A program made the translations under genes and the position numbers. From Ramazzottius varieornatus (lineage: Eukaryota > Tardigrada > Eutardigrada > Parachela > Ramazzottiidae): a stretch of DNA of 64,000 bases. The DNA is taken from positions 4,392,448-4,456,447 of the forward strand of contig BDGG01000002.1 of NCBI GenBank assembly GCA_001949185.1. Reading direction: 5' to 3'. Every line of letters begins with the position of its first letter. Position 1 is the stretch's first letter. Under the pieces are notes generated by a model. The model saw only the letters and a list, made by a program, of their open reading frames with translations. It was not told where the DNA came from and ran no database searches. Below are positions 12,201-23,191 of the stretch, piece after piece.

Positions 12201-15200
12201 AATCCGGCTGTGGGAATCTCCGTCTCGTCTTCCGACTTGGCCTCTCCACTATCCAAAGTTAGTGGCTTGTTGGATGTCTCCGGGTTGCTGCTCAGTGTGA
12301 ACTTCTCGAGATCGAGCGGTTCTTCGAAGTAGGACTCGTCCAGATGTTTCTCGGAAGGCAGCAGGGGGTACTTTGGCTTGTTCTTCTCATATTTCAGGTA
12401 AGCGTAGAAGTCAATCTCGTCGGGATACTTTCGAAAGCGTACGCCTCGCTCATTGCCTGAAACCATCAAACAATCATCGAAGAAGGACCAGATAATACCG
12501 TAATGTTACAGGCATATACCATAGTGTTTCTTCTCCAAGTCTCGTACGGCATTGACAACTCCCGTCATGCCAGAAGCCCACGAGACGGCAGCCGAGAACT
12601 GTTGATCAAGCGCTTTCGTCGCCATCCTGTACTCGGCATCCTTCCTGTTCTGCTTCGACCACTCTACCAGAGTCTTCAGCAGGGATACCATTCGTCTGAT
12701 GTGCGGGAAGAGGATCTGACGGAACGACCTCGCCATTATTACTTTCTGCAAGAAGAAGGTTTTAGTGAACGCGTACATAAGGATGTTGGTCGGGAATTGT
12801 GCAAAACTTACGTCCGGGTCCGTGATGTCCTTCATGGCGCGTTCCACCAGCGCCAGAGCGTGTTGAAAACCGGGCATGCGGTTGTGACCGGCCATCAGCG
12901 CAGCTTCTTCGGGACTGGTGAACAGGTAGGACTCGATCTGGGCTTTCATAATACACAGGACGACCTCCTTCTCATCGGGATAGAGTTCGTTCATGTGAGG
13001 AATCCACATGTCGAAGATACCGAAGGGATACGCATGGTAGCTGCTGTCGTCGTCGAGTCTCCACCACGGATCAGTGTGTCTTAGCAAGGAGACAGACTGA
13101 GCAATCGAAGACTACACTATGAACGCTGTCTGGCAGACAAGAATACCGTACCTGACATCTCCGGTGAATTTGTTATAGATGGTCTTCTCAAAAGTTTCTT
13201 TCATGTCTGCCACAGATTCGAGACTCTTGATTTTCCAGTCGGTGATCCATATGATGTTGTCCTCGAACTCTTTACGGATATTCTTGTCTTCCAGCTGCGA
13301 AATTTTCACTCTGATTTAACTGACCTTATCATCTAAATTAAGTCGACACTTGTTTTCCGAAAGTGGCGCACATTACCAGTGTGATTGGCTGAAGACGTGC
13401 GCCACCTCGAGAAATGATCAGTTTTACAATACAGTTTTCACGCTTACCCGACGTCTTTGGTTGACGTAGAACTTGGTGATGGCCCATCCTTCCCTGGCTT
13501 CGTTCCACAGTTGCTGTTTGGCCGGATTGTCATCCTCAACGGCTCCCCAGGCTTGAGTTTGTTCATCGGCTTCCGCGAACAGGTCGTAGATAATGCCCTC
13601 CGTGGAAGTGAACGGCTTCATTTCCCGTAATCTGTCGGCTTTCTGGAGCAGCAGTTGTACGTCCCCGATCAAGCCGAAAGGAGAACTTTCTTCCGTGTAC
13701 AGTTCTTCATCCGGTACTAAGTCGGTCGGCAAGGCTTCCTGCGCTGTCGGCCCATTCATCTCAGCGTCCATCCGGTGCTCAGCATGTACAACCCTGTTGC
13801 CATCTTTTCCGTAGACCAGTTCTGCGGAAGCGTTCCTTACCTGCTTTAGGAGCAGTGACGTCACACTGTACATGATGGCCGTGAATCCTTCGTCCGTATC
13901 TTCGTCCTAGAAAACCATAGCCGAATATAAACAGTGAAATATTATATTGCATTTTGTTCTCATTTAATGTTTGACATTCGAAGATTTAGTTTCCCTGTCT
14001 CGGGGCCTCGGCGAGCAGGCCTGACAAGATTATTATCTCAAGTGGCGCGCGTTCTCAGTGTTACTGGCTGGTAGCGTGCGTCACTCGGGGAAACCATCTT
14101 ATCGAGCTACAGTAGTTTGTGTGGAAATATAATTATTGTCAGTTGACGGCTATGCAACTTACTTCCAGCATTTTTAGAACTTTCTGTAAGTTTTCCATAA
14201 CTCGAAGCAACGCAGCTGCTTTCTCGTTGCCCTCCAGCTTCATGGCGTTCTGAATGTAAGCGTGCGACTTGAAGACAGTTTCCACTGCGACCTCCTCGTC
14301 CAGTGTCAGCCTTCCACGGGCTTTCACTGCCTCCCTCGCTTCCCGCAGTTCCTCAAGCACATGCTCGTCTCCACCGAACTTATCATCCTCCGAGTCGACC
14401 TTCAAGACGCTTCCGTCTCCGAAGCTACTAGAAGACACTGTCGTCTGATATGGATTCGGCGATACATCTACAGAAAAGGACTCCACTGCTAACCGTTTCG
14501 GCGTCTGGACTACCGGGACCTTCGGGTCTGGTTCAGTGCCTCCTATCCAGCCTTCCGTTTGCTCGACCGAGATTTCAATCTCCTCGGACGACGAAGAAAT
14601 CACGTCAAAGCCTAGTAAAGCCTTGTCGTTGGAGTTCACGACTTGTTCTAAGCTCAGTGCGTCCTTTGATGACGTAGAGCCGATTGGGTTACAGACGATT
14701 TGCCCAACCATCGGTTTGTCTTTGCGGAAGTAACTGATATCGCACAGCCGTTTGGAATAGACGATCACTTCGTATGCGCAGGACTCGGGCTCGCGAACGG
14801 ACTCAATGTAGTCTGAGCCCCAGTTGTTGGAGTCACAGTATATCTTCACGTCTGCGCGACGATGTTTGCCGTTTATGTCACATTCGGAACCGTTTTCGTA
14901 ATATTGGGTGTGATGGCGATCTTTCTTGCTCCAGGCGGTCTACGAAAACATGATATACTTGAATGCTCTGATAAATAACACCAACCTAACTAAATGCCAT
15001 CCTTTGCCTATACTGTCTCGCCGACTAACCTTTCGGGACACATTTGACCAGTCAAATGCATGAGAGAACTGGCCAAGGATGATGACGGGTTGGACGACCT
15101 CGCCTTTCTCCGTGTGGTACTGGGTGACGTGCTTTCCGAAGCAAAATTCGTAGTGCCACCAACCGGAAGTGACCTAAGAAACAACATTGAGAGTGGCTGC

Positions 15201-15747
15201 TTGAGAAGTAAGGTATCAAAAAAACGGACTGCTCGAGCCAGAAATCGACTTACAAGGTTGACGCAGTTTCGGTCATCAGTTCTGCCAGTAGCAGGCTTGA
15301 GAGCATTTTCGATAAGCGTGGTGTTGAGGTCGTTCAGCTTGTCTTTCTCGTCCACCGGAACTTGTCTATCAGGAACGAGACACCGGAATGGCTTGCCTTT
15401 CTTGTTGTACATGATAACGCTAGAATGCTTCCCCTTAACGTTACCAGCTTCCGTTGGTGTGTCGACCTGCAAGGACGCAAACGTATCAAATGTAACTCGG
15501 ATGGGTGACAGCAATAAACAGTTGAACAAAGGAGAAAGCCACTCGAACTACACTTGCGACTTACCGAAGCGACATCGGCCTGCACTTTTTCTCTCTCGAT
15601 CACCACTTTATACAAGCCTTTATCATCGAAGGATCCACTATTTGCGTCAGCGTGCAAGACAATAAAGAAGACAACAAAACACGTCAGGAGGATCATGCTG
15701 CGAGTCCGATGGAGGTGATCCTCCATGGTTCCCCTTCCAGCGCCCAT
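6220..15747 (-). CDS. OS-9-type ER lectin (MRH domain) with long duplicated C-terminal extension
   Basis: OS-9 lectins recognise trimmed mannose glycans on misfolded proteins and hand them to the Hrd1/Sel1 ER-degradation complex. Exons in gene order: 15565-15747, 15254-15466, 15030-15173, 14163-14939, 13448-13906, 13152-13294, 12812-13079, 12520-12745, 12032-12456, 10863-11390, 10012-10653, 9482-9937, 9263-9408, 8934-9207, 7670-7892, 7037-7479, 6745-6958, 6220-6551. From the ATG at 15726 this is 6,075 bases (2,024 aa); ATGs at 15747 and 15696 are alternatives. A signal anchor (MILLTCFVVFFIVLHADA) precedes the MRH domain at ~95-250, with GWWHYEFCFGKHVTQYH, YENGSECDINGK and the conserved SCAYEVIVYSKRLC. 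Residues ~432-1843 hold two copies of a five-exon cassette. Known OS-9 proteins are around 650-700 aa, so this is exceptional. Introns of ~640 (11391-12031) and ~1,040 bases (7893-8933) hold no gene that I see. Confidence 0.85.
6620..6678. repeat. AAGTGGCGC hairpin element, copy 1
   Basis: A diverged copy in the last intron of the OS-9-like gene. CCAAAGTGGCGCACAC is followed by a CCAAT-containing loop and a partial complementary arm (AATGTGCC). Compared with the other copies the right arm is eroded. Confidence 0.5.
10718..10790. repeat. AAGTGGCGC hairpin element, copy 2
   Basis: Intronic in the OS-9-like gene. The left arm CCCAAATGGCGCACAT pairs with ATGTGTGCCAC. The loop carries the family's CCA-AT-rich core. 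The flank CAGATCACTTTCCC matches the outer arm CAGATCGTTTTCCC of copy 3. Confidence 0.65.
11488..11566. repeat. AAGTGGCGC hairpin element, copy 3
   Basis: This lies in the ~640-base intron between the two cassette halves of the OS-9-like gene. The outer arm AGATCGTTTTCCCAAGTGGC is answered by GCGCCACCTGAGAAACGACC on the right, giving arms of about 25 bases with few mismatches. Confidence 0.75.
13346..13420. repeat. AAGTGGCGC hairpin element, copy 4
   Basis: Intronic in the OS-9-like gene. TTTTCCGAAAGTGGCGCACA is mirrored by GTGCGCCACCTCGAGAAATG. The loop contains GATTGGCTGAAG, the family's shared loop motif. Confidence 0.75.
14023..14106. repeat. AAGTGGCGC hairpin element, copy 5
   Basis: Intronic in the OS-9-like gene, between the MRH exon and the first cassette. 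TCTCAAGTGGCGCGCG pairs with GCGTGCGTCACTCGGGG. The loop has TACTGGCTGG. Confidence 0.75.
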
Positions 15748-16343
15748 CAGGCTCGCCGCCGCGGCTTGATGCAAGTAGTTAAACCTATCACTTAGACTTT
15801 GTGGTCTATATCACGCTGCTGATATGCTCCGACTGTCTGAGAAGAAGTTCAAGAGACAAGAATCCAGAAATGATTCGCGGGGCGGCACCCTAACGGGTAC
15901 TGTTGCCGCCGAGGGAGGCTAACAGGGAAGAAAACGGGAACTGGGATGATGGCAGCGCGTATCCCAAATTCCCAACCATTGAATTACTCCGTGTGAATCA
16001 GATTGCAATGCTATACTGTATTACCTCCGATAATTTATTCACGTCACTGATACGTTTTCTACAAAAACACACATGTTGAGTTTGCGATAGCTGACTTGCC
16101 GAAGAGGCTATGACGTCATGGAGTCAATCAAGAAGGTGAATCAATCGCGCAAAGCTGTAGCGACTCATGTCCGGTACTAAGTTAGTACTAGTGAATCAGC
16201 TGATCAGTCAAAGGCTTCTATCACAAACTGGACCATAGCACTTCCGGCGGTTTTCTGATGTGTTTACTCTCCCCAATTTACGCTTATTAGGGCACCTTTC
16301 CCGTTGTCCTACTGCTTTAGTTCTTGTATCTGTTACTGTTGAA
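15748..16343. other. Intergenic region, divergent flanks
   Basis: The sequence lies between the start of the OS-9-like gene (-) and the transposase gene (+), so it should hold the OS-9 promoter. I see no TATA box, no gene and no obvious transposon ends. Confidence 0.5.
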
Positions 16344-17794
16344 ATGGGGAAGCTGAAGAATCGTCCAGCTAATCAGAACCAGCGACGGAAGCCGGCTTTA
16401 TTGGAAAGTACCGTACTGGAAAAACGAGCTCAGATCATCCACTCGATGGATCACGGTGTAAGTTGCTCACTACAAAATATCAGCTTCGTGTCAACAAGCA
16501 AGTTCTGTTCTTATTTCAGGCTAAAGCTGGCGATCTGGCGAATCATTTCGATATGACAGAGAGCGGAATACGGTTGATCTACGAAAAGACCAGCGCTGTC
16601 ACTGCAGCTCTCAAAACTGGTGGTAGTGCCGTGAGGAAACGGAAGAGAACCATCGTGAAATTACAGTTTCCTGAGATCGAAGAGGGATGTTTGAAGTTCC
16701 TGAAGTGGGCCCGAAGCAAGCGCATACCTATCCGTCCTGTTTTCTACCGAAACACTGCCACTTTCATTGCCTCTTCCCTGAGAATTGCCAGCTTCGAGTG
16801 CACCAACGGATGGTACGAGAAGTTCACCAAACGAAACGATATAAACCTGAAATGGCTTCATGGTAAATCCTCCAAGAAATTAAATAAATTATCGAAGCAA
16901 CTGGTCGTTCAAAGATTAGCCACTTTTACAAACTCATTCATATTTTCAGGCGAGGAATCCAGTACGGACTTGGTCGCTCTTGAAAAGTGGTTTCGGGATG
17001 ATCTGCCGAAGATACTTTTCAACATCGACACGAAAAACCTTCCCAATGCGGATGAGACTGGACTGTGGTGGCGAAATGTGGGGATTTGGTCGTTGGTCAT
17101 TGGTAGGAAGCAAGAAACTAATATGAAGGTCGCAAAAGATAGAATCACTATCTTCCCTCTATGCTCTGCCGGTGGCGAAAAGTTTGCCCTATGTGTGATC
17201 GGTACCGCCGAACGACGTCGAGCCTTTCAGAAGAATGCCGTACATGGTATTACGGTCGGCGAGTACGGGTTTTCATACTATTTTAACAGTACCGCCTGGA
17301 TGACCACGGCCATATTCAACTCCTGGCTGGACTGGCTTAATGGCGAGATGGTCAAGCAAAACCGTGTCGTTCTTCTGATTGTGGATAACTTCATTGCCCA
17401 TAATGTTTCTTCCCGATCAAACGTCATGCTTCACTTCTTTCCACTAAATTGTACCGCACGAGCTCAGCCATTGGACGCCGGTATCATCAAGACCTTCAAA
17501 GATAGTTTTAAACATCATCTTTTCCAGCTTGTCTTTGAAAGAATTCCCATTGTAAACGGAGTCGAAGATGTTGTGAAGAGGCTGACGATATTCGATGCAG
17601 TAGACTGGTCGATCGAAGCCTGGATAGATGTTAAACCCTCCATAGTCGTGAACTGTTTTCACAAATGTAAGGTTGCAAGTGTGAAGTGGCAAGACGCTCA
17701 TTCGGAAGTTCCTACAGATGTTCCGAGTACACATTCTTCTGCCGCTCTGTTAGTTGTGCAGAATCCGGTTAGTTTTGATGATGACTCGGTCTAA
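16344..17794 (+). mobile_element. Tigger/pogo-type DDE transposase (CENP-B-like), open spliced frame
   Basis: Exons 16344-16457, 16520-16862 and 16950-17794 give 433 aa without a stop. The 87-base second intron is in frame and could be retained; removing it restores the family motif LHG-E before the catalytic core. An N-terminal helix-turn-helix segment (AKAGDLANHFDMTESGIRL) is followed by a CENP-B-type domain. The three catalytic acidic residues are visible as NADETGLWWR, LLIVDNFIAHN and QPLDAGIIKTFKDS. The frame is complete while nearby relatives are broken, so this is either a recent insertion or a domesticated copy. I did not find clear terminal inverted repeats or a TA duplication. Confidence 0.8.
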
Positions 17795-18002
17795 TATGTC
17801 GAACTTCTCGTAGTTCTACCTCTTGTCTGAGTCTCCAGCTTCTTATGATATATGTCTCCGTACGATAAAAGAACTGAAATGACGTACCCCATTGACGTAG
17901 AAGAGATTTCGGCTTGATTTCACTGGGAAAAGTTCAGCAGAGGGGTTCAAACAGAAAGTTACGAACAAAACCAGCTCCGCAACGACAGCTCGTGCCCAAA
18001 AA

Positions 18003-18039
18003 TCCCATGTTAGACCACTTGAAGTGGTTTGACATGGGA
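18003..18039. repeat. Hairpin with 18-base arms
   Basis: TCCCATGTTAGACCACTT is followed directly by a near-perfect reverse complement (two mismatches). It is followed by another CATGGG word. Probably the end or the whole of a small non-autonomous element. Confidence 0.55.
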
Positions 18040-20224
18040 TAACATGGGGTATCAAGTCGCATGCAAGGTTTTGCGAGAGCTCCGCCCAAGAGGCTGGCCT
18101 TCCAGCGGAGCTTTAGCATGAATCATAGAACGCTTGAGTCATCGTAGAAAGCTGTTCAGGCATTCTAAAACCCTTAGATTGGGGAAACAATGGCAAGCCT
18201 GAGCTTATGGCGGAAAGATCAAAGGATAGGAAGCAATGTTCATTCACATCTGACGTAATAAAAAGCCCAGACCGGTTACCACGCCCATTGACCAATAGAC
18301 AGAAAGGACGGGCCAATAAACCAGCTGCGACTGGGCGGTCAACCTATCAATGCCAATGGCTAGTATCGGTGGTCAAACATATCAAAACCAATGCCGACGC
18401 TTAGTGCTCAACCTAGAAAGACTAATTGTCAACCACTAGCGGTCAAGACAGCAAGACCAACGGCTAGCCACTAGTGGTTAATCCACCAAGATCAATGGTT
18501 AACCACCAGTGGTTAATCAACCTACCCCCACCCTGGCGATTTTACCATTACACGATCATCTACTTTCCTACCTAGTTAACCAGCCGAGTCGCTGCCGATC
18601 GCGCAGCAGGCAGCACGAGTTACATCATACATTGTCGGTGGTACCATTGTCCGACCGGCAGGGTCCTGAGGTTAACCAATTCTTTGCTAATCAACTAGTT
18701 GTTTCCACCAGTTGATTCGTACGAATTTGATTGATTAGACACCAAGTCATGGTTCAGCAAACATTGAAAAAAACTGGAAAAACCATAACAAAATCGGGTA
18801 ATCATCTTGAAAGAAGGATCGTGCTGTAAGGAGCTCGAGTTTGTGATGAGTTTGCGATTCAGAGTCCCTTCAGGCATACTGGTAAGCTCCGCGAGCATTA
18901 CGTAATAGCCGCACTTTCGTTCAGGGGCAACAAAAACAGATGAACAGCACTTCGTTCATCCGTTCACCTGTTCAGCACACTTACGACGTCACCGAGCCTG
19001 CCACTTGATCTGGAACGGTGCTGATCACTGACGAGCTGCTGAACCTAGTGCTGCACAAACTAAAAGTAGTGCCCATCAACTAATCATCTCTGGCAGCAAT
19101 CAATCAAATCAAATGGGCAACACGATGTTCGGCAGCTCGTCACTGGTGTTAATCTGACAAATCGCAAGGCGCCCTACCAACTTCGACTTGATTGCTTGTC
19201 ACAACTGAGATGAAAGCACTGATGTGCTGTCATCTCAAAACCACACTTCGGTTGATCGACTGCACCTGTTAGCTCAGTCAGAGTGAGTCCAGTATCAAGG
19301 TTCTGTCAATCAACTGCTAAATAATCATAGCTTTCATCGAACACAGCTACAAGGCTGTGCCGCACCTGAGATCTCCAAAGTTTTGATTGCTTGATACGGT
19401 CCGATGTGGCATTGCATCATACTTCAGCTGTTTCCTGTGATTCTCCTACCATCATCCGGTTATCTTCCCTGTTTCTTCACTGTTACTCCTGTTGGGTTGG
19501 ATAACGGTGAGTCGCTGACCATCCACATCGTCGCCATTAGGTTGGTAGCGGATCGTTGGACTGACCGGACCACTTCTGTTTCAAGTTGGCTGTCGATGCC
19601 ACACGACTTTCGCTGCTGTCGTCTACTGTCAGCTGATGATCTCCTTCGCGACTTCATCTGTCTCCTGCAGTGTTGTTCCGATGCAGTGTATTTTAATGCA
19701 TAATGCAGAGTTCAATTCTGATATGGCCCGCTGTGGCCATAGACTTAGCATGAGCGACCGGATTCGGATTTGTTCCGCTGTCGTATCGGAACAACACTGG
19801 TCTCCTGAACCTCTCTCAAACTTCTCAAATCTCTCCTCTACCCCCTGATCCACCTTTCTGTTTGTTTCCTGCAGTGCAGGTATGTGACTGCTGAGCGGAG
19901 TGATCCGCCGACAGTAGAGCACTGGGCCGCAGGTTCAAAATTACGCAGCAACTGTGCTGCGCACGCTACTAGATCGCTGTACGCTGCGCTGTGCTGTACA
20001 ACTTTTATGCCCTTTGGCTAGGCAGCTGCGCTGCAGATGCACATGGACTTGTTGCAACTGCGCTGCACGCTGATGTACTGACTTATGTTATAGTATTGTC
20101 GGCAAAATAGCTAGTCCACCGGGAAAACGTGGCCATACGGCAAAACTCAGATGCCTGAAACTCGAATCCCCAAAAGTACCAGCTTTTGTTAAGTTTTGGT
20201 CCGTGGATCTGCGCGGCAGTCTTA

Positions 20225-20275
20225 GGCTTCCTGCTGCATGCTGTGCTGTGCTGTGCTGTGCTGTGCTGCACAAAT
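20225..20275. repeat. Simple repeat, CTGTG/GCTGTG units
   Basis: A run of TGTGC-type five-base units (GCTGTGCTGTGCTGTGCTGT) ends in GCTGCACAAA. Related GCTGCGCTG words occur at about 19940-20070 and 20290-20335. The long open frames across it are an effect of the repeat, not coding evidence. Confidence 0.75.
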
Positions 20276-21689
20276 TTCGTCGATTTCCGTACTGCAGCTG
20301 TGCTGCAGCACAGCTACAGTGCAGTACAGTGCACGCGGCCAGATTCCGTGCTCTAGCCGACAGTCTCGGTGTGCATGCGCGCGTCTCTGCTAATTTTGCG
20401 TATGGTGGTGCAAGAGAGTTCTGGGTTTTTACTACGGGCGCGACACGAAACTACATTCATTTTCACAGACAGGCTCCTCTAGGGAGCGTGTCGATTGCTG
20501 TGCACTGGTGTCTGTGCGGTGTATGTATGTGAGTGACGCGCTGATACTAAAAGCCTGGGCTCTCATCGACCGCGATACAACTTGGGGAACAGACGCCGTA
20601 GCCATGCATAATCTCTTGTCAAACAGTTTTAACAAATTTAAAATTAGCCTGATCGACGTGTTTTCATCGTTAGGTAGAAGCGAAAATGGAGGTCGCGTCT
20701 CTTAGTTGATACACTGTTTGTGTTTTGCAATTCATTTTTTGTAAATTTCGACGTCATCCAATCCGATGGACGTGTCGATGTCTCCGGGCTCTCGTCCAAT
20801 TAGCGTTCAGACCGTTGCTCGAGGTTTTCATTATTATTTTTGTATTAACCTTGACCACAATTATGAACCCACTCTGGCACACTATTTGAGAAAGAACTTC
20901 CACCGGGATTCGATGCCAAGGTTTTCCTACATACGAGACATGGCTCCGAGAAATTTATGGCCTACCATTTTAATTTTGCGTTTTGGCTTGCCGTGCTCTG
21001 ACACACGCACGCTTCTACAGCACATCAGTGGATGAAACTAATGAAACCAACCGTGTGTCTTTTCCTGACTCCAGAGTAGCCTACCTGTTTTCTCGCATGA
21101 TTCGTGAACAATTAAAGATGCAGCAACAGGTACACCGTGCTCCGATTACGTTGGTATGAGAGGATGATCTGAGGATCGAGATTAAGCCGGGATACTGGGT
21201 TTGGAGCCGGAGGCTAGCGATTTCGCTGTACCACTCGATTCCCCGGACCACGGTGCGTGGCTGGGCAGTACAACGGTAAACACTCGGGCTTAATGGAAGC
21301 CTCCTTATTCTGTAGGACCTTAAGCGCTGTTGGATGTATTGGGATGTTCTGGACTGTAAGTACGTTATAAGAGAAAAAGTTTCCGAGAGATTTCAAAAAG
21401 ACTCGGCGAATACAGTACTCAGTACTTGGACTCCTGGAGCGACAGTGTGGCTGACAAATTTAACTTGTAAGTGGTGAAACTCAGTTTTCCTTCCGGCAAC
21501 AAAGACAGCCGGAACCGGGACCAGACAGACTGATTCTGGCTAGACTGATTTTGAATGAAGGTACTACGGATGAAAATTGACGTTAATTTAGACAGAGTCG
21601 AAGTGTTCGGTTTCCGGCATACGAGTACGACTTCAAAGTACCGCCCAAAAGCTTGTCCACTGCTAACTTCAATACCACTGGCAAAAATA

Positions 21690-21845
21690 CGATAAAGTTC
21701 GATACGATATTTTACGATACAATATCGACCGATATTTTATTGCGGACTTTGAAATTCATTCGATATAGATATTTCGATACGATATATTTCTGATACCGTA
21801 TTTTCGATGTATCGTATCATATCGCAGCGATATATCGATATTTCT
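21690..21845. repeat. CGATA-rich dispersed repeat, copy 1
   Basis: Built of overlapping CGATACGATAT and CGATATTTT words, including TTCGATACGATAT and CCGATATTTTATTGCG. The same words in the same order recur about 430 bases downstream. AT-rich and non-coding. Confidence 0.65.
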
Positions 21846-22124
21846 GGGTCTTAGTTTTTCGGAATTTCACTGGTTCAAGCCCAAAATTTCAAGAAGCCGA
21901 TTTCCACATAAAGTACTAGCAAGATCGAAAGCGTCGGATACAGCAACTAGCAGCAACGTAACTACACCATAACGCCAAACACATGGAAACCTGGACAGAA
22001 TTAGCACCAGAACCGAATGGGCGGAGTGTGCTCGGCACACCATGGCCAAAATCAAGTCTTTGAAATCAACCATGGACTTCTGTAAACGAGATATCACTGG
22101 CGAGTTTGCCATTCCGCGAAATAC

Positions 22125-22290
22125 CGTTATATCGATAATAAATCGATATGGCGCGATACGATATCGCCGAATATTTTATTGCGTTGTTCGACATAGGCTT
22201 CCTATCGATATTTTCGATACAATATCTATCGCATATTTTATCGCAGATTCGATATATTTCGATACGATATCGGTATACCGTATTGTTGCC
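22125..22290. repeat. CGATA-rich dispersed repeat, copy 2
   Basis: Shares CGATACGATATCG, CGAATATTTTATTGCG, TTCGATACAATATC and ATACCGTATT with copy 1, as a direct repeat. It ends near TTGCCAGCACT, while copy 1 begins near CACTGGCAA, so the pair may belong to one older element. Confidence 0.65.
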
Positions 22291-23191
22291 AGCACTCAAT
22301 TTCAAAGTTCGGCCCAAGACGTTGAGTGAGCTCTACGCAAATAACATAGTCCAGAGGTTGATACGGCACTCGAGCAGAGAAAGAAATCGGATTAGCGTAG
22401 GAATGAGCCAATTGAGCACGTGAGCGGAGCCGAACCGACTGGACCCACTAATGTGCTCGGTGCTTGATTCCCGAGTAAGGCATATAGGCCGTTACTCGAG
22501 TGCGTAAGAAATCCGAGTAACGTTCCAACTAAGCTTTCCTGTGGGTATTTGTTCCCAAAAGATTTTGAAAACCTCAGATTTCCTTTCAAGACGTCCCACC
22601 GAGGTGCTAACTGCCTCTCTAACTGCATCTTTCAGGGTTTAACGCTGGTTATTGATTATTCGTAAAACTGTAGCATCTACAGCACGCTTGACTGTGACTT
22701 TGCCAACCTAGAAAACAACGAAAATCTCACTTTGACTGTGGGTGTAACTGTGGCTTTCGAAAATTCGATGAGACTGCAACTTCAACTGCAACTTTTACCA
22801 TAATTCCGTTGCTGTATCACAACTAGAAACTTCGTGTGATTTGACATCGCACCTTATCAAAAAGCCATCAGTTACGAAAATTGATGGAGGTTTTGCAAAA
22901 CCTTCCGGAGAACCTGCGCTAATCGGCTGGATCGCGTGGCGGGTCTTAACCTCAGCCGATTAGAGTACGGAATGGGAGGGGCCAAAGTCTTACGCTACTC
23001 GGATTTCTTCCGCTGCTCGAGTTCCGTATCAACCTCTACTGTAGGGCTACCAAATTTTCGCGCACTTGACCACGTGCGCAGTAAATGATGTCCGACCGGG
23101 AATTATCGACGCTTTACTGCTTCATCAACAATCAATAACAGCCAAAGGGTAAGGACAATTTTACTACTCTGAGAAGTCGAACTCGAATGGA

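Larger units (their letters stand above)
17795..23191. other. Gene-free, repeat-rich stretch
   Basis: I see no coding gene in this ~5.4 kb. It holds a hairpin at 18003-18039, degenerate palindromic words of the type ACCACTAGTGGTTAA around 18400-18520, GCTGTGCT-type simple repeats near 19970-20060 and 20225-20275, and two CGATA-rich arrays (21690-21845, 22125-22290). The frames present lack start context, splice partners and family motifs. Confidence 0.55.

Noticed and set aside
18400-18530. Repeated short words considered as a CRISPR-like array
   Set aside because: Unit lengths and spacing are irregular and the host is eukaryotic.
20203-20532. 109-codon frame over the GCTGTG repeat
   Set aside because: The frame is produced by the simple repeat, with poly-Cys/Ala/Leu composition.
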